The notes: generated by a model from the letters alone, not told the origin. 64,000 nucleotides of DNA from Staphylococcus kloosii (GCF_003019255.1 NZ_CP027846.1:2232001-2296000); one strand, 5' to 3'. Positions 32,464-43,060 are shown, counted from the first letter of the stretch. Numbers and translations: made by a program.

Positions 32464-33942
32464 TTATAAACTTCTTAACCACTGTACGATTGTAGGGATC
32501 ATATAACCCGTTGGACCTTTAGGACCATTAAATGATGCTTTATGCGTCGTAGCTGGCCCAGCAATATCAAAATGCAAATGTGGTGTATCACCAGCGAAAT
32601 GGCTAATAAATGTGGCTGCAAATAGGGCTTTACCATGACCATTTGTATGATTTACTAAATCAGCGACATCCGTTTGACGAATTAAACGTTGCTCTGTTGC
32701 CGTCATCGGTAACTCAAAGACCATTTCATCCGCTTCATAAGCATGTTCTAAAATCGTAGCTAATGGGGCTTTATCATTATTCTTAAATACTGCTGCTTTA
32801 TCTTCACCTAATGCTGCTACGGCTGCACCTGTTAAGGTAGCAAAATCTAATATAACTTGTGGTTTAAATTGATTTGCATAAAAGACTGCATCACCTAATA
32901 CGAGTCTACCTTCTGCATCAGTATTTAATACTTCCACTGTTTCACCACTTAACGCCGTGAAAACATCGTCTGGTTTCATTGCTTCACCATTTATCATGTT
33001 TTCTGAAGCTACGATAACGCCAACGATATTAATTTTTAATTTAAGTAAACGTGCCGCTTCAATCATGCCAATGACATTTGCAGAACCACACATATCATAT
33101 TTCATAGTCTGCATACCTAACTTTGATTTAATTGAATAACCACCAGAATCATACGTAATGCCTTTACCTACTAATGCGATAGGCGCTTCATCACTTGAAG
33201 CTCCATTATAAGTAAGCGTAAATACGCGCGCAGGATTAATCGAACCTTTACTTACAGCATGTACTAGTCCAAAACCTTCATTTTGTAATTGCTCTTCGTT
33301 TTTAACATCCAATTGTACCTCTGTATCTTTAAAATGCTCAGTTAATACTTCTTCATAATAACTTGGCGTTAAAATATTAGGAGGCATGTTACTATAATCT
33401 CTTGCTAAATTTATCGCCTCTCCTATTGTTTGCCCTTGTTGCACAGAAGTTATGATGTGTTGGTTCTCACTATGTAAATTAATTACTAATTCATAAGGCG
33501 CTTTTTTCGTCGTTTTATAATTATCAAATTCATATATTGAACGCATACTTTGTTGTCCTAACAATTCTGCTATTCTTTCTACAGGCAATTCCTTCGCTTC
33601 AAAACTATCAAATAATAATGATGCTGTTGTTACATTTTCAGCTTTTAAAAATTGGAACAGATTGCCAAATACCTTTGCAATATCTGATGACGTCAATTGT
33701 TTTAAATTAGCTAATCCAATTGTTACAAGTCGGTATTTTTTATCATTAATTTGTAATTGCGTTTGATATATTTTACCTACCTGACTACCAACTATGTGAT
33801 CATGTTTCAACTGTGATAAGTCTTCGGTAATGTCTACGCCGTCTACTACAATAGGTTGCGATAATTGATTTAAATGTCCTGCTACACCAACGATTAGTGT
33901 TTGATTAAATGCTTTATCCTTTGTGTTAAATTGAATGTTCAT
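32464..33942 (-). CDS. Leucyl aminopeptidase (M17 family)
   Basis: The 492-residue protein is a cytosolic M17 aminopeptidase, a two-zinc enzyme that trims N-terminal residues. It shows [17 protein letters not shown] (metal-binding Lys/Asp), [14 protein letters not shown], and the family signature [16 protein letters not shown] around residue 345. The start at 33942 has AAAGGGG ten bases upstream; the ATG at 33951 is too close to that site. It looks monocistronic, with the large-loop inverted repeat as the likely 3' end. Confidence 0.93.
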   Translation of the reverse strand: MNIQFNTKDKAFNQTLIVGVAGHLNQLSQPIVVDGVDITEDLSQLKHDHIVGSQVGKIYQTQLQINDKKYRLVTIGLANLKQLTSSDIAKVFGNLFQFLKAENVTTASLLFDSFEAKELPVERIAELLGQQSMRSIYEFDNYKTTKKAPYELVINLHSENQHIITSVQQGQTIGEAINLARDYSNMPPNILTPSYYEEVLTEHFKDTEVQLDVKNEEQLQNEGFGLVHAVSKGSINPARVFTLTYNGASSDEAPIALVGKGITYDSGGYSIKSKLGMQTMKYDMCGSANVIGMIEAARLLKLKINIVGVIVASENMINGEAMKPDDVFTALSGETVEVLNTDAEGRLVLGDAVFYANQFKPQVILDFATLTGAAVAALGEDKAAVFKNNDKAPLATILEHAYEADEMVFELPMTATEQRLIRQTDVADLVNHTNGHGKALFAATFISHFAGDTPHLHFDIAGPATTHKASFNGPKGPTGYMIPTIVQWLRSL

Positions 33943-33965
33943 TAATATCATTCCCCTTTAATTAA

Positions 33966-33999
33966 AATAAAAAGCCTATCTTTTTCAGATAGGCTTTTC
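33966..33999 (-). terminator. Terminator of ndh
   Basis: AAAAGCCTATCT (33970-33981) pairs perfectly with AGATAGGCTTTT (33987-33998); U tract on the minus strand. It lies 52 bases after the stop of the NDH-2 gene. Confidence 0.8.
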
Positions 34000-34050
34000 A
34001 CACACAGCATATCCTAACTAGATACTACTGTCATATTATTAATTTAACAA

Positions 34051-35259
34051 TTAAAATTTACCTTTTTTGAATGCAAGACCGATACCGCCTAATTTGAATA
34101 CAGCACGTGTATCGATAACTTTCTTCATGAAAGCAGCTTTTTTACCAGCAATATCTCTACCGTAAACGATACCAACACCGTCATTAGAACCTAATGAACA
34201 TACAGTACCTCTATCTACGTAAGTAAATTCTTGTGTTGGTTGTCCTTCAAGAATATGTTTGATATTTTTAGCAACATGTTCACCTTGTTGCATAGCGATT
34301 TGAGCAGTTGTTGGTAATGGACGTTCTTCACCAGCAGGAATAAACGCTGAACAGTCACCAATTACGAAGATATCGTCATAACCAGCAATTGTTAAGTCTT
34401 GTTCATTTACAATTCTACCACGTTTAACGCCGTCGAATGATTCTTCCATTAATTGACTACCACGTACACCAGCAGCCCATACAGCTGTATTTGCTTCTAA
34501 TTGTTGTTCTTCATCATTAACTTTAACAACGAAACCTTTTTCGTTACAAGCTACGATTGGAGTTGCAATTTTGAATTCAACACCTTTATTTTCAAGGTAG
34601 TTAACGGCATGGTTCACAAGGTCATCTGAGAACATTGGTAACATTTTTGGTGCAGCTTCTACACAAGTAATTTTAACTTTACTTTGTTCAACGCCATATT
34701 TGTTACATAATTCAGGAATACGGTCTGTTAACTCACCTAAGAATTCAATTCCAGTGAATCCAGCGCCACCTACTAATATAGCTAAATCACGATCATCTTT
34801 GTCTTTAGATGCAGCATAATTAGCAAATTTGTCTTCGATATGACGAGCTAAACGGCGAGAAGTTAAAACGTTCTCGATTTGGAACGCGTGGTCTTTCATA
34901 CCTTTGATACCGAAAGTTTCACTTTCGAAACCTAAACCTACTACTAAAATATCGAAATCAAAAATACCAGCGTCAGTTTCAACTTTTTTAGCATTACGGT
35001 CAATTTTAGTTACTTCTGCTTTTACAAAGTTTACTTTATCTTCGTTAATAACACTTTTTACAGGATATAGTAAATCTTCATAGCTAATCGTACCTGCTGA
35101 AGCTTCATGTAACCAAGTAGCTTCATAGTGATAATCATTTTTATTGATTAATGTAATTTCTGCTTCATCAGCTGAAATTTGTTTTTGTAATTTAGTAACA
35201 GTTTGTAAGCCAGCATAACCAGCACCTAAAACTAGAACTTTTTTACGATTTTGTGCCAT
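34051..35259 (-). CDS. ndh: Type II NADH dehydrogenase (NDH-2), NdhC-like
   Basis: This 402-residue flavoprotein oxidises NADH and reduces menaquinone without pumping protons. It has an FAD motif [17 protein letters not shown] (7-23), an NADH motif [17 protein letters not shown] (about 160-176), the second FAD motif [24 protein letters not shown], and an amphipathic C-terminal region ([12 protein letters not shown]) used for membrane binding. I start at the ATG at 35259 (AGGTGA upstream), which gives [17 protein letters not shown] as in S. aureus; the GTG at 35268 overlaps the ribosome site. It is the orthologue of S. aureus SAUSA300_0844. Confidence 0.95.
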   Translation of the reverse strand: MAQNRKKVLVLGAGYAGLQTVTKLQKQISADEAEITLINKNDYHYEATWLHEASAGTISYEDLLYPVKSVINEDKVNFVKAEVTKIDRNAKKVETDAGIFDFDILVVGLGFESETFGIKGMKDHAFQIENVLTSRRLARHIEDKFANYAASKDKDDRDLAILVGGAGFTGIEFLGELTDRIPELCNKYGVEQSKVKITCVEAAPKMLPMFSDDLVNHAVNYLENKGVEFKIATPIVACNEKGFVVKVNDEEQQLEANTAVWAAGVRGSQLMEESFDGVKRGRIVNEQDLTIAGYDDIFVIGDCSAFIPAGEERPLPTTAQIAMQQGEHVAKNIKHILEGQPTQEFTYVDRGTVCSLGSNDGVGIVYGRDIAGKKAAFMKKVIDTRAVFKLGGIGLAFKKGKF

Positions 35260-35435
35260 TTTATTCACCTAAGCTTTCATAATTTTTATTGCAACCGTCT
35301 TTAGCAAGAACTAATTAGAGTAATTCAACTCATTAAAGACAATCTTTCATCCATTAATAATTTTATATTTTTTAAGGTATATTTTCAAGCACTTACATGC
35401 ACATTGTTTATTTTTTCACAAATTAATTATAAAAA

Positions 35436-35533
35436 AGTTGGAACAACCTTACTTCAATAGCCAATTTCATCTTTAAAGCTAAAACCTTATAAGATTTAAC
35501 ACGTGACTATCATTGCGTAAAAGTGTTCCAACT
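35436..35533 (-). terminator. Large-loop inverted repeat behind the sufA-like gene
   Basis: AGTTGGAACA (35436-35445) and TGTTCCAACT (35524-35533) are exact inverted repeats 78 bases apart; on the minus strand the closing arm runs into UUUUUUAUAAUU. It begins 8 bases after the Fe-S carrier stop codon. Confidence 0.5.
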
Positions 35534-35540
35534 TATTAAA

Positions 35541-35900
35541 TTAACAGTCTTCTGGTGAACCTGCTACTTTAGCCGTTCTAAATGAACTACCGCAACCACA
35601 TGATGCAATGGCATTAGGGTTATCTATTTGGAACCCGCCACCCATTAGCGATTGTTTGAAATCAACTGTTGTACCATCTAAGACTGGTTTGTCATTTTTA
35701 TCTACTAAAACTTTCAAACCGTAAAATTCATATACTTCATCATTATCGCCTTTTGATTCTTCTGCAGACATACCATAAGTTAGACCAGTGCAACCGCCAC
35801 CGTTAACTTTAATTTTTAAATAACCGTCTGACATATCATTTTGTTTAAGCATGTCTTTAACTTCATAAGCTGCTGCTTCAGTCAAATTTATAACTGCCAT
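35541..35900 (-). CDS. sufA: A-type iron-sulfur cluster carrier (HesB/IscA/SufA family)
   Basis: This 119-residue protein has the HesB fold and the three conserved cysteines of A-type carriers: one in NGGGCTGLTYGM and two in ASCGCGSSF near the C-terminus. It is expected to carry clusters made by the Suf system to apoproteins. The ATG at 35900 follows GGGAGG. It lies 13 bases downstream of the YuzB gene, so the two probably form an operon. Confidence 0.9.
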   Translation of the reverse strand: MAVINLTEAAAYEVKDMLKQNDMSDGYLKIKVNGGGCTGLTYGMSAEESKGDNDEVYEFYGLKVLVDKNDKPVLDGTTVDFKQSLMGGGFQIDNPNAIASCGCGSSFRTAKVAGSPEDC

Positions 35901-35912
35901 AATGTTTCCCTC

Positions 35913-36149
35913 CTAGAAAATCCATGTTTCTTCTATATGAGCATATATTTTTTGTAATAAATCGTCTGGTGATTCACCTTCAACGATATCACCATTTACC
36001 AATGCATACAAGGTACTTGAACATAATCCGCAATTTTGCAAACACCCATATTCTAGAACATCTACACCAGGATCATTATCAAGTTGGTTATATACATAAT
36101 CTCCACCTTTCGCCATGTTCGAAATGCAGAATTCTACTATCGGATTCAT
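35913..36149 (-). CDS. YuzB family protein (DUF1450, UPF0349)
   Basis: The small 78-residue protein has a cysteine-rich centre [20 protein letters not shown], a CxxxCxxC arrangement, plus an N-terminal cysteine (EFCISN). This resembles thioredoxin-like ferredoxin or NuoE folds and may bind a cluster or metal, but no function is established. The ATG at 36149 follows AAGGTG. It precedes the Fe-S carrier gene and lies between two NDH-2 genes. Confidence 0.87.
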   Translation of the reverse strand: MNPIVEFCISNMAKGGDYVYNQLDNDPGVDVLEYGCLQNCGLCSSTLYALVNGDIVEGESPDDLLQKIYAHIEETWIF

Positions 36150-36595
36150 AATACACCTTCTTATTAATAATCAGTTATAACATTATAACAATTTTCACTA
36201 CTAATGACTATGTTCTTGCTTTGCTTCATATCATTAAATTTTCAAGCTAACATATTTAGGGGTAAATATTAATAATTTCCGTTGGTTAAATTGATATTTA
36301 TCAACTTTTTTAAGTCAATAATCATCGTTTTGTTAACAATTTTGATTACTATAATAATTTAATTTCTGTCTAAAATGTGTCTAAGTTATTTGTAGAACAA
36401 TTAAAAAAAGCATATAATATAGACGAGTTATTTATTTTGAAAAATGAGATGGTCATTTATACCTATTTATTTTTCACCTTAGCAAATAGATTGAAACTTA
36501 TAGACTTTAATGTATTTTATTCAAACGGGCTGAAATTTAGTACTATGTCTTTTGTTGAAATCTGTAAACACATTTATTATTAGAGGGGTATCAAA
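36150..36595. other. 446-bp intergenic region upstream of the second NDH-2
   Basis: The divergent promoters of yuzB and the second NDH-2 gene must lie here. A perfect TATAAT is at 36350-36355 on the plus strand, preceded by TTGTTAACAA (36340 region) but without a good -35 at 17 bases. A 68-codon frame with a GTG start (36377-36583) has no ribosome site and is not called. Confidence 0.5.
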
Positions 36596-37660
36596 ATGAA
36601 GAATTTAGTTCTATTAGGTGGCGGCTACGGCAACATGCGTATTATGTCTCATATCTTACCAAATGCGTTACCTGACAATTATTCACTTACACTAATCGAC
36701 CGTATGCCATATCATAGTTTGAAACCTGAATTTTATGAATTGGCCGCGGGTACAAAATCAGATAAAGAAGTGCGTATGAATTTCCCAAATTCTGAACGAG
36801 TGAACATCGTTTACGGGGAAATCAATGATATTAATTTAGAGGACCAAATCGTTACGGCCGGTCAAACAAAAGTTGATTATGACGAACTAGTTATCGGCTT
36901 AGGTTGTGAAGATAAATATCATAACGTTCCCGGTGCAGAGGAATATACACATAGTATCCAAACATTATCTAAATCTCGTGAAACGTTCCATCATATTAGT
37001 GAGCTACCAAACGGTGCTAAAGTTGGTATTGTAGGTGCAGGGCTAAGTGGTATCGAATTAGCGAGTGAATTACGTGAAAGTCGTGAAGATTTAGATATTT
37101 ATCTCTATGATCGTGGCGAACGTATCTTATCTCGGTTCCCAGAAAAATTAAGTAATTATATCGAGAAATGGTTTAAGAAAAATAATGTTCATGTCGTGCC
37201 AAATTCAGATATTAACAAAGTTGAACCAGGCCGTATCTATAACTGTGATGTACCAGAAGATTTAGATTTAATCGTTTGGACAGCTGGTATTCAACCGGTC
37301 GAAATCGTTAGAAATTTACCTATCGATATTAGTAAAAGTGGCCGAGTTATTTTAAACCAATATCACCAAGTGCCAACTTATCCTAACGTTTACGTAGTTG
37401 GAGATTGTGCCGAACTACCTCACGCTCCAAGTGCTCAATTGGCAGAATATCAAGGTGACCAAATTGCTGATGTTATGAAATTACAATGGCAAAACAAAAA
37501 ATTACCTGAAAAAATGCCTGAAATTAAAGTACAAGGCTTCCTAGGTTCATTGGGAGATAAAAAAGGATTTGCTTACATTATGGATAGAACGGTAACTGGA
37601 CGTTTAGCTTCCATATTAAAATCTGGTGTACTTTGGATGTATAAATATCATAATGGTTAA
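36596..37660 (+). CDS. Second type II NADH dehydrogenase-like flavoprotein (NdhF-like)
   Basis: The 354-residue protein has an FAD motif LVLLGGGYGNMRIMSHIL (3-20), an NAD(P)H motif VGIVGAGLSGIELASEL (about 143-159) and the second FAD motif VYVVGDCAELPHAPSAQLAEYQG. It corresponds to S. aureus SAUSA300_0841, described as the second NDH-2 of that species. It is shorter than the neighbour at 34051 and lacks the same C-terminal helix. GAGGGG precedes the ATG at 36596. Terminator at 37661. Confidence 0.88.
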   Translation: MKNLVLLGGGYGNMRIMSHILPNALPDNYSLTLIDRMPYHSLKPEFYELAAGTKSDKEVRMNFPNSERVNIVYGEINDINLEDQIVTAGQTKVDYDELVIGLGCEDKYHNVPGAEEYTHSIQTLSKSRETFHHISELPNGAKVGIVGAGLSGIELASELRESREDLDIYLYDRGERILSRFPEKLSNYIEKWFKKNNVHVVPNSDINKVEPGRIYNCDVPEDLDLIVWTAGIQPVEIVRNLPIDISKSGRVILNQYHQVPTYPNVYVVGDCAELPHAPSAQLAEYQGDQIADVMKLQWQNKKLPEKMPEIKVQGFLGSLGDKKGFAYIMDRTVTGRLASILKSGVLWMYKYHNG

Positions 37661-37692
37661 AAAAGAGACTGCTCATTTAAGAGCAGTCTTTT
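37661..37692. terminator. Bidirectional terminator between NDH-2 and yuzD-like genes
   Basis: AGACTGCTC (37666-37674) pairs with GAGCAGTCT (37681-37689), flanked by A-rich and T-rich tracts, between two convergent genes. Confidence 0.8.
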
Positions 37693-38011
37693 ATTGTGCT
37701 TCAATTTTATTTACAAATCGAGTTAAATCTCTTAATTGGATATAACCGTCAGCCACATATTCATCATTCATTGTTATAAGCGGATAAAACAATTCGTCTT
37801 CTTGAATTTGTTCGATAAAATGTTGATCATGGTCTGATAAATTATCATCATCTTTTTCTATATCGATATATGTGTATTCAAACTGAATGTTTGGGTATTT
37901 CCTAGCTAATAATGGTTGTAACCATTCATACGTATTCTTTGAAGTCGGCGCATTGACACAACTTGCACATACATTTTCCGCTCCATACACGACGACACTC
38001 ACCTTGTTCAA
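37691..38011 (-). CDS. YuzD family protein (DUF1462)
   Basis: This 106-residue protein has a thioredoxin-like fold: an N-terminal strand VSVVVYGAE followed by NVCASCVNAPTSKNTYEWL, with a CxxC motif at 14-17, and EDELFYPLITMNDE in the middle. No function is known. The start is a TTG at 38011: GGGGG lies seven bases upstream, while the ATG at 38053 has no ribosome site. It is divergent from the nfu gene, another Fe-S factor. Confidence 0.83.
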   Translation of the reverse strand: MNKVSVVVYGAENVCASCVNAPTSKNTYEWLQPLLARKYPNIQFEYTYIDIEKDDDNLSDHDQHFIEQIQEDELFYPLITMNDEYVADGYIQLRDLTRFVNKIEAQ

Positions 38012-38116
38012 GTTAAATCCCCCTTTAGTTTCAATCATAGATTTTTCTTTCATTTTCTATTATAATAAATAAATGAGTACAAGTTGAAATTTTTTTACTT
38101 GAAAGGAGGCATATGT

Positions 38117-38359
38117 ATGCCAACTGAAAACGCAACTATGTTTGATCAAGTAGCTGAAGTCATAGAGAGATTACGTCCATTCCTACTACGTGATGGAGGA
38201 GATTGTTCACTAGTAGATGTAGAAGATGGGATTGTGAAATTACAATTACACGGTGCATGTGGTACTTGTCCAAGTTCTACTATTACTTTGAAAGCTGGTA
38301 TTGAACGTGCTTTACACGAAGAAGTACCAGGTGTTATAGAAGTAGAACAAGTATTCTAA
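38117..38359 (+). CDS. nfu: NifU-like Fe-S scaffold/carrier (Nfu)
   Basis: This 80-residue protein is a stand-alone Nfu domain. It has [19 protein letters not shown] and the cluster-binding CxxC in [10 protein letters not shown] (Cys48, Cys51). In S. aureus Nfu delivers clusters to enzymes such as aconitase. The ATG at 38117 has AGGAGG at seven bases; a nearer ATG at 38113 is out of frame. A terminator follows. Confidence 0.93.
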   Translation: MPTENATMFDQVAEVIERLRPFLLRDGGDCSLVDVEDGIVKLQLHGACGTCPSSTITLKAGIERALHEEVPGVIEVEQVF

Positions 38360-38376
38360 CCGACATTAAATATACT

Positions 38377-38408
38377 AAGAGCGCTCAGCTTAATGAGCGC
38401 TCTTTTTT
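38377..38408. terminator. Bidirectional terminator between nfu and dltD
   Basis: AGAGCGCTCA pairs with TGAGCGCTCT around GCTTAA, followed by TTTTTT on the plus strand; the convergent dltD stop is 7 bases away. Confidence 0.82.
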
Positions 38409-38414
38409 AAGTTG

Positions 38415-39566
38415 TTATGGTTTTTCATGCATATGATGGTTGATACATTGGTTAATATAAACCCAACCTTTCCATCCAATATGAACAGCATCACTAATAA
38501 CGAATGGTTCATAATCTTTGTCTGTCATGTCATACAATTTACCTTCACGTGATGTTACAGTGTGATTGATTTTTTTATAAACGCCTTGTCGACGCTCAGA
38601 ATCGATACCAATATGATCATACCATTTACCATTAGCTGGAATACTTATGTATTGTACATCTGCACCAGCTGCACGCATTGTATCTACTAATAATGCTAAA
38701 TCCGTAAATTCTGGAGAGTTTTTATTAAATTCGTAATTTCGATTAATCTTTCTCTTATGTGCTTTAATTAAATCCCAATATTTATCTCTAATACCAAATT
38801 TATTAGATTTAGTATGTTCACCGCCATATGCTTCTGCATCTTGTCTCATGGCCTTCCACGATTCGTAATTATCATTAAGTGGTTTAACGTTTTCGAGTGG
38901 TGATGATGCCAAAGGATAAGCGGATTTAATAGCTTCTATTTTTAGTAATTGATTTTCTTTAAACGAAGAAACATATGAATGCTTTACGTTATCTGGATTT
39001 TTAGCTACTTGTCTTAAAAATGGTTTGTTTTCAACATTTTTAAAATGTAATAGTCTTTTCGCATATCGTTGTTTAAGCTCAGGGCTTAAATTAGGTTGTT
39101 CAAACAATTTATCTATTTGTGTTTGAGAAATCCTAGCATTAAAATTATCGTTTGTTAATCCATGATTGGTAAACCATTGTGGTGAGATAATAAAGGCTAA
39201 TTTCTTACCTTTTAAATTATTATATTGAGATGCTAATCCAACGGCATTGATTAAGTCAGTCGAACCACCAGTACCGATTAAATACGGTTGTTGTGGAACG
39301 TTCTTACGATTATGCATCACAATTCCAGGATTAAATGGATCGTCTTTACCAAGTTCACTCGATCCATAAATAGGATAGTAATGATTCGATTCGAATAATT
39401 TATTTTGAATGAGGGTTCCTTTTAACACTTGTTCATTCAGTGACAATCTTTGATCAGCTACTGCTTTATTTGAGATTAAACCTGCAAACCAACTTGCTGG
39501 TAATAATAGGAAAACGCCAAACAATACTAAGCTAACCAAAATTGGAATGTATGGTTTTAACTTCAT
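38415..39566 (-). CDS. dltD: D-alanyl-lipoteichoic acid biosynthesis protein DltD
   Basis: DltD (383 aa) is the membrane-anchored extracellular protein of the D-alanylation system that acts in transferring D-Ala to teichoic acids. One N-terminal membrane segment (about 7-28) is followed by an SGNH-hydrolase-like domain with [16 protein letters not shown] (catalytic serine region), [16 protein letters not shown], and a late [13 protein letters not shown] with the histidine. It overlaps dltC by four bases (ATGA). Last gene of the operon. Confidence 0.95.
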   Translation of the reverse strand: MKLKPYIPILVSLVLFGVFLLLPASWFAGLISNKAVADQRLSLNEQVLKGTLIQNKLFESNHYYPIYGSSELGKDDPFNPGIVMHNRKNVPQQPYLIGTGGSTDLINAVGLASQYNNLKGKKLAFIISPQWFTNHGLTNDNFNARISQTQIDKLFEQPNLSPELKQRYAKRLLHFKNVENKPFLRQVAKNPDNVKHSYVSSFKENQLLKIEAIKSAYPLASSPLENVKPLNDNYESWKAMRQDAEAYGGEHTKSNKFGIRDKYWDLIKAHKRKINRNYEFNKNSPEFTDLALLVDTMRAAGADVQYISIPANGKWYDHIGIDSERRQGVYKKINHTVTSREGKLYDMTDKDYEPFVISDAVHIGWKGWVYINQCINHHMHEKP

Positions 39567-39799
39567 TTTTGTTGTTCAAGTACTGCAACAATTTTATTTG
39601 GTGTCGCCCATTCGTCTCTGTCGAAGTCCATAATAGAAACTTCAATATCTAATTTATTTTGAATCTCTAATAAGAGTTCCACAGTTTTAAACGAATCAAT
39701 AATACCCTCTTCAAAAATTTCGATATCTGGTTGTTCCTTCACGATGTTATTTTCTGATACATCGGCTAATAAATCTAATACTTGTTCTCTAAATTCCAT
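39563..39799 (-). CDS. dltC: D-alanyl carrier protein
   Basis: DltC (78 aa) is the acyl-carrier-like protein charged with D-alanine by DltA. The phosphopantetheine serine is Ser36 in [18 protein letters not shown] precedes the ATG at 39799. It lies between dltB and dltD. Confidence 0.96.
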   Translation of the reverse strand: MEFREQVLDLLADVSENNIVKEQPDIEIFEEGIIDSFKTVELLLEIQNKLDIEVSIMDFDRDEWATPNKIVAVLEQQK

Positions 39800-39816
39800 A
39801 TAAATTCCTCCTAAAA

Positions 39817-41031
39817 TTAAAACAGTTTACCTGAAAAGATAAGAAAACCAAAAGTTACAAAGTGGAACGTTACAACGATACTCAATGCTTGAGTATATTT
39901 ATTTTGCCATTTAGGCGGATGTTGTTTTTTCCAACGCTCATAATATCCATAACCTATAAACATCAGGCCATGATATAAACCATAAGCAATATAATGTACT
40001 TCTAAACCATGCCAAACCCCCATAATAAAGAAGTTGATGAAAAATGCGATATTCGACATTAAGAGTTGGCTTTTAAACATTCTTTTTTTAGACATATAGA
40101 ATAGTGAACGCATATAAATACAGTCTCTAAACCAAAATGATAATGTCATATGCCATCTATTCCAAAAATCTTTAATATTTTTTGCTTTAAACGGCTGATT
40201 AAAGTTTTCAGGTGTTTTCACCCCGTATAAATAACTAAAGGCGATTGCAAACAAACTATAACCTGCAAAATCAAAGAATAAATACATACTATAGGCATAC
40301 ATATAAAGCCATTTGCCCGTAAAGGTAGTTAATTCTAATGTGAGTGGCGCAACGGCATATTTTTGAATTAAGTAAGCAATAATATATTTATATAAAAAGC
40401 CCATCATAATATAATGAATCGCTTTAATTAGTAAGTCATTATATTCTCCACCAGTTGGGATTTTTTTATCATCTTTGACAAAACGTTTATATCTATCAAT
40501 TGGACCAGATGAAATAGTTGGGAAGAATGAAATAAATTGAATTAATTTCCAAAATTTAACTTCCTTAATTGAACCATCTCGTATTTCCATAAGTAATTGC
40601 ACACTTTTAAAAGTCACGTAGGAAATTCCTAAAAAGCCAATGAATGATACGACTTTACTTTCGTGTAATATAACTTGGTAATGCCCTAACCATGAACTTT
40701 GAATAACTTTAACCAATACTAAAGGTAAAATAGATAAAGTTATCACTACTGCAAATTTTGCGAATGAATTATTCCTCGCCTTCGATTTCCAATAAGTCAT
40801 TATGATACATACTTGCCATATAATATAAAGAATAAAACTGACAAGTTGCGTACTAATATAGCTAATTCCAAATAAATTATGTTTATGTGAAGAGAAAATA
40901 ATTACAATCATAAAGAAAGTAGACAAACCATTATATATGTAACTTCTCTTACCCATAAGTCCCAATATGATTACTGGGAGTAATACGATGAGCGCTATTA
41001 AGAAAAAGGTAAAAGTGCCATAAGGTATCAT
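39817..41031 (-). CDS. dltB: D-alanyl transfer membrane protein DltB (MBOAT family)
   Basis: DltB (404 aa) is a membrane-bound O-acyltransferase with about 11-13 membrane segments that passes D-Ala from DltC across the membrane. It carries [27 protein letters not shown], and the catalytic histidine in [18 protein letters not shown]. The ATG overlaps the dltA stop (ATGA), so translation is coupled. Confidence 0.96.
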   Translation of the reverse strand: MIPYGTFTFFLIALIVLLPVIILGLMGKRSYIYNGLSTFFMIVIIFSSHKHNLFGISYISTQLVSFILYIIWQVCIIMTYWKSKARNNSFAKFAVVITLSILPLVLVKVIQSSWLGHYQVILHESKVVSFIGFLGISYVTFKSVQLLMEIRDGSIKEVKFWKLIQFISFFPTISSGPIDRYKRFVKDDKKIPTGGEYNDLLIKAIHYIMMGFLYKYIIAYLIQKYAVAPLTLELTTFTGKWLYMYAYSMYLFFDFAGYSLFAIAFSYLYGVKTPENFNQPFKAKNIKDFWNRWHMTLSFWFRDCIYMRSLFYMSKKRMFKSQLLMSNIAFFINFFIMGVWHGLEVHYIAYGLYHGLMFIGYGYYERWKKQHPPKWQNKYTQALSIVVTFHFVTFGFLIFSGKLF

Positions 41032-42491
41032 GTTGTTGTAACCTCAGCAATTTGCTTTCTATCTACTTTACCGTTCACTGTCATTGGCATTTGATCAATG
41101 ACTTTGAATTTGCTTGGAATCATATATACCGGTACATATTGTTTCAATTGTTCTTTAATTTCATGAGATAACACATTAATATCAATATTTTGAGGTGTAT
41201 CTTGCGTTAACGTAATAACACCAATAATTTTTGATACTTTGTCTTTGTTATATACCGGCACTACAATAGCTTCTCGTATTTTATCAATATGTCTTAATTG
41301 AAATTCAATTTCTTCTAATTCGATGCGATAGCCGTTCAATTTAATTTGATAATCGATACGTCCTTGGATAAACCATAGGCCATCTTTTTGAACTGCTTTA
41401 TCACCTGTATAGTAACTTCTACTGTGATCATTATCTTTAAACACTTTTTTACTTCTATCTTCATCTTTATAATAACCAGCACTTACACAGTTACCCGTAA
41501 TGATTAATTCACCTTCTTCTGTTACATCTAAAGCTGTGCCATTTTTCGGAACTCCTACTGGAAGTGGATTATATCTATCGATGATATCTTTAGTGATCTG
41601 AATACTAGTAATCGCAACAGTTGCTTCAGTTGGACCATAAGTATTATAAATTGTTGCATGTGGGAATTTATTATTCAATATTGTTGCCGTTTTATGCGCT
41701 AATATTTCTCCACAGAAATAAAATTGTTTCAGTTGTGCATATTTTTGTTCATCAAAATGTGGCAATAATAAACACATTTCTAAAAATGACGGCGTTGAAA
41801 CCCATACGTTAATATCATTATTTTCAAGTAACTCATTTAACAATTTAGGTTTGTTAATCATATTTTTACTAACTAGGTTAAGTGTGCCTACAGATAATAA
41901 ACATGGATAAATAGCCATAACAGATAAATCGAAAGAAAATGGCGCTTGATTTAACCATTGTTGGTGTTCACCTGCTTGATTTAACTCAACTACCCAGTCA
42001 GCAAATTCATTTAAACTACTGTATTTAATTTGTACGCCTTTAGGTTCACCAGTTGAACCACTAGTAAAGATCGTGTAAGCAATATCATCGCTTGCAATTT
42101 GCGCTTCATAATGTTCAACAGTAGTCAGTTGACGTAAAGATTCTATGAAAATTTCTTCGCCAATTGTTAATGTGAGTGTTTCTGAAGTCGTATTAAAAAT
42201 AAATTGTGGTTCTATTTTATTAATAATCGATGCTACCCTATCTTCAGGCAACGACGTGTCCACTGGTACGTAGCCACAACCTACTTTCATACTTGCTAAC
42301 ATACCTACAATCATGAACGGCGACATATGTCCATATAATAACAGCGGTTTGTTAGCATCTTCTATATGCTTTGCTAATGTGTTAGAGAATTGCTCTAGTT
42401 CTTTATAAGTTAAAATGTCGTCATTATATTTGATTGCTGCTTGATCAGGGTGAAATGATGCGTGTTGTTTAACTGTTGTTATGATGTCCAT
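41028..42491 (-). CDS. dltA: D-alanine--D-alanyl carrier protein ligase
   Basis: DltA (487 aa) adenylates D-alanine and loads it on DltC. Adenylate-forming family motifs are present: [16 protein letters not shown] (about 147-162), [45 protein letters not shown], and the catalytic lysine in [12 protein letters not shown]. The start is taken at 42491, with AGGAG eight bases upstream; the ATG at 42506 overlaps that ribosome site and the dltX stop. D-alanylation lowers surface negative charge and gives resistance to cationic peptides. Confidence 0.96.
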   Translation of the reverse strand: MDIITTVKQHASFHPDQAAIKYNDDILTYKELEQFSNTLAKHIEDANKPLLLYGHMSPFMIVGMLASMKVGCGYVPVDTSLPEDRVASIINKIEPQFIFNTTSETLTLTIGEEIFIESLRQLTTVEHYEAQIASDDIAYTIFTSGSTGEPKGVQIKYSSLNEFADWVVELNQAGEHQQWLNQAPFSFDLSVMAIYPCLLSVGTLNLVSKNMINKPKLLNELLENNDINVWVSTPSFLEMCLLLPHFDEQKYAQLKQFYFCGEILAHKTATILNNKFPHATIYNTYGPTEATVAITSIQITKDIIDRYNPLPVGVPKNGTALDVTEEGELIITGNCVSAGYYKDEDRSKKVFKDNDHSRSYYTGDKAVQKDGLWFIQGRIDYQIKLNGYRIELEEIEFQLRHIDKIREAIVVPVYNKDKVSKIIGVITLTQDTPQNIDINVLSHEIKEQLKQYVPVYMIPSKFKVIDQMPMTVNGKVDRKQIAEVTTT

Positions 42492-42505
42492 CTCTTTGCT
42501 CCTCA

Positions 42506-42652
42506 TTAAAATTCATTATAAATAAAGTTGTTGTGGGTATCGCCTGACCCATATATCAAATATAGAGCGATTAATATTATAAAATACAATACAGTTAGTC
42601 CTGCTGTCTTCACAGCACTATATTGCATAAATTTAAGTTTAATTTTTGACAT
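42506..42652 (-). CDS. dltX: DltX, small membrane protein of the dlt operon (48 aa)
   Basis: This 48-residue ORF precedes dltA. It has a basic N-terminus ([15 protein letters not shown]), one membrane segment at about 17-34 and the conserved C-terminal tail NNFIYNEF, which is the diagnostic of DltX; in other Gram-positives that tail mediates D-alanine transfer with DltB/DltD. AGGTGG lies before the ATG at 42652. The stop codon is 14 bases upstream of the dltA ATG. It is the first gene of the operon, behind a good promoter at 42743-42771. Confidence 0.92.
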   Translation of the reverse strand: MSKIKLKFMQYSAVKTAGLTVLYFIILIALYLIYGSGDTHNNFIYNEF

Positions 42653-42742
42653 TGTCCACCTCATAATAAAATCAACGATCCATTTTCACAACTTAAATGA
42701 CAAAATTTACAATCGTTGTCCATCATCATTCTTTACAAATTC

Positions 42743-42771
42743 ATTATACATTTTTTCTTATAACTTTACAA
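42743..42771 (-). promoter_or_regulatory. Putative dlt operon promoter
   Basis: On the minus strand TTGTAA (42766-42771) and a perfect TATAAT (42743-42748) are 17 bases apart, giving a leader of about 85 bases before dltX. GraR control is known for dlt in S. aureus; I did not identify its site. Confidence 0.65.
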
Positions 42772-42779
42772 TTGTATAA

Positions 42780-43060
42780 ATATTTTACATTGTTGTTATG
42801 GCATATATAAAACGCGCTATCGATAAATAAGTGTTACACAATATATTTTATTCAAATATCTTTTTAACATAGTTATAAAACGGTTTCAAATAATTATCTC
42901 AAAGGTTTTTACATGGGCTTTACATATTCATATACTTAATTAATATTTCTCAATTTAAATTTTTATTTGTATAGTCTAGTTATACAAAATTTTGTCATAA
43001 AAAAACTCGGTCTCTGGTTGTAACATTGTTGTAAACTTTGTAAAGTAATGTCATAAAACA
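42780..43060. other. Non-coding stretch upstream of the dlt promoter
   Basis: AT-rich sequence without a credible ORF. I see only short repeats (GTCATAAAA at 42994 and 43050) and a run resembling the start of the 1831 repeat, judged chance. Confidence 0.5.

Noticed and set aside
36334..36349. Rex operator from TTGTTAACAA upstream of the second NDH-2
   Set aside because: It matches only the outer triplets of the TTGTGAAnnnnTTCACAA consensus and is far too short.
36377..36583. 68-codon plus-strand frame as a protein gene
   Set aside because: GTG start without ribosome site and no family resemblance; kept only as a low-interest leader question.
43018..43050. Possible remnant of the 1831-type repeat (GTTGTAAC and CTTTGTAAAGT)
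   Set aside because: Only the AT-rich outer words match and they are split; the diagnostic core GCCTGAGGGAA and CAGGCTCGA is absent.
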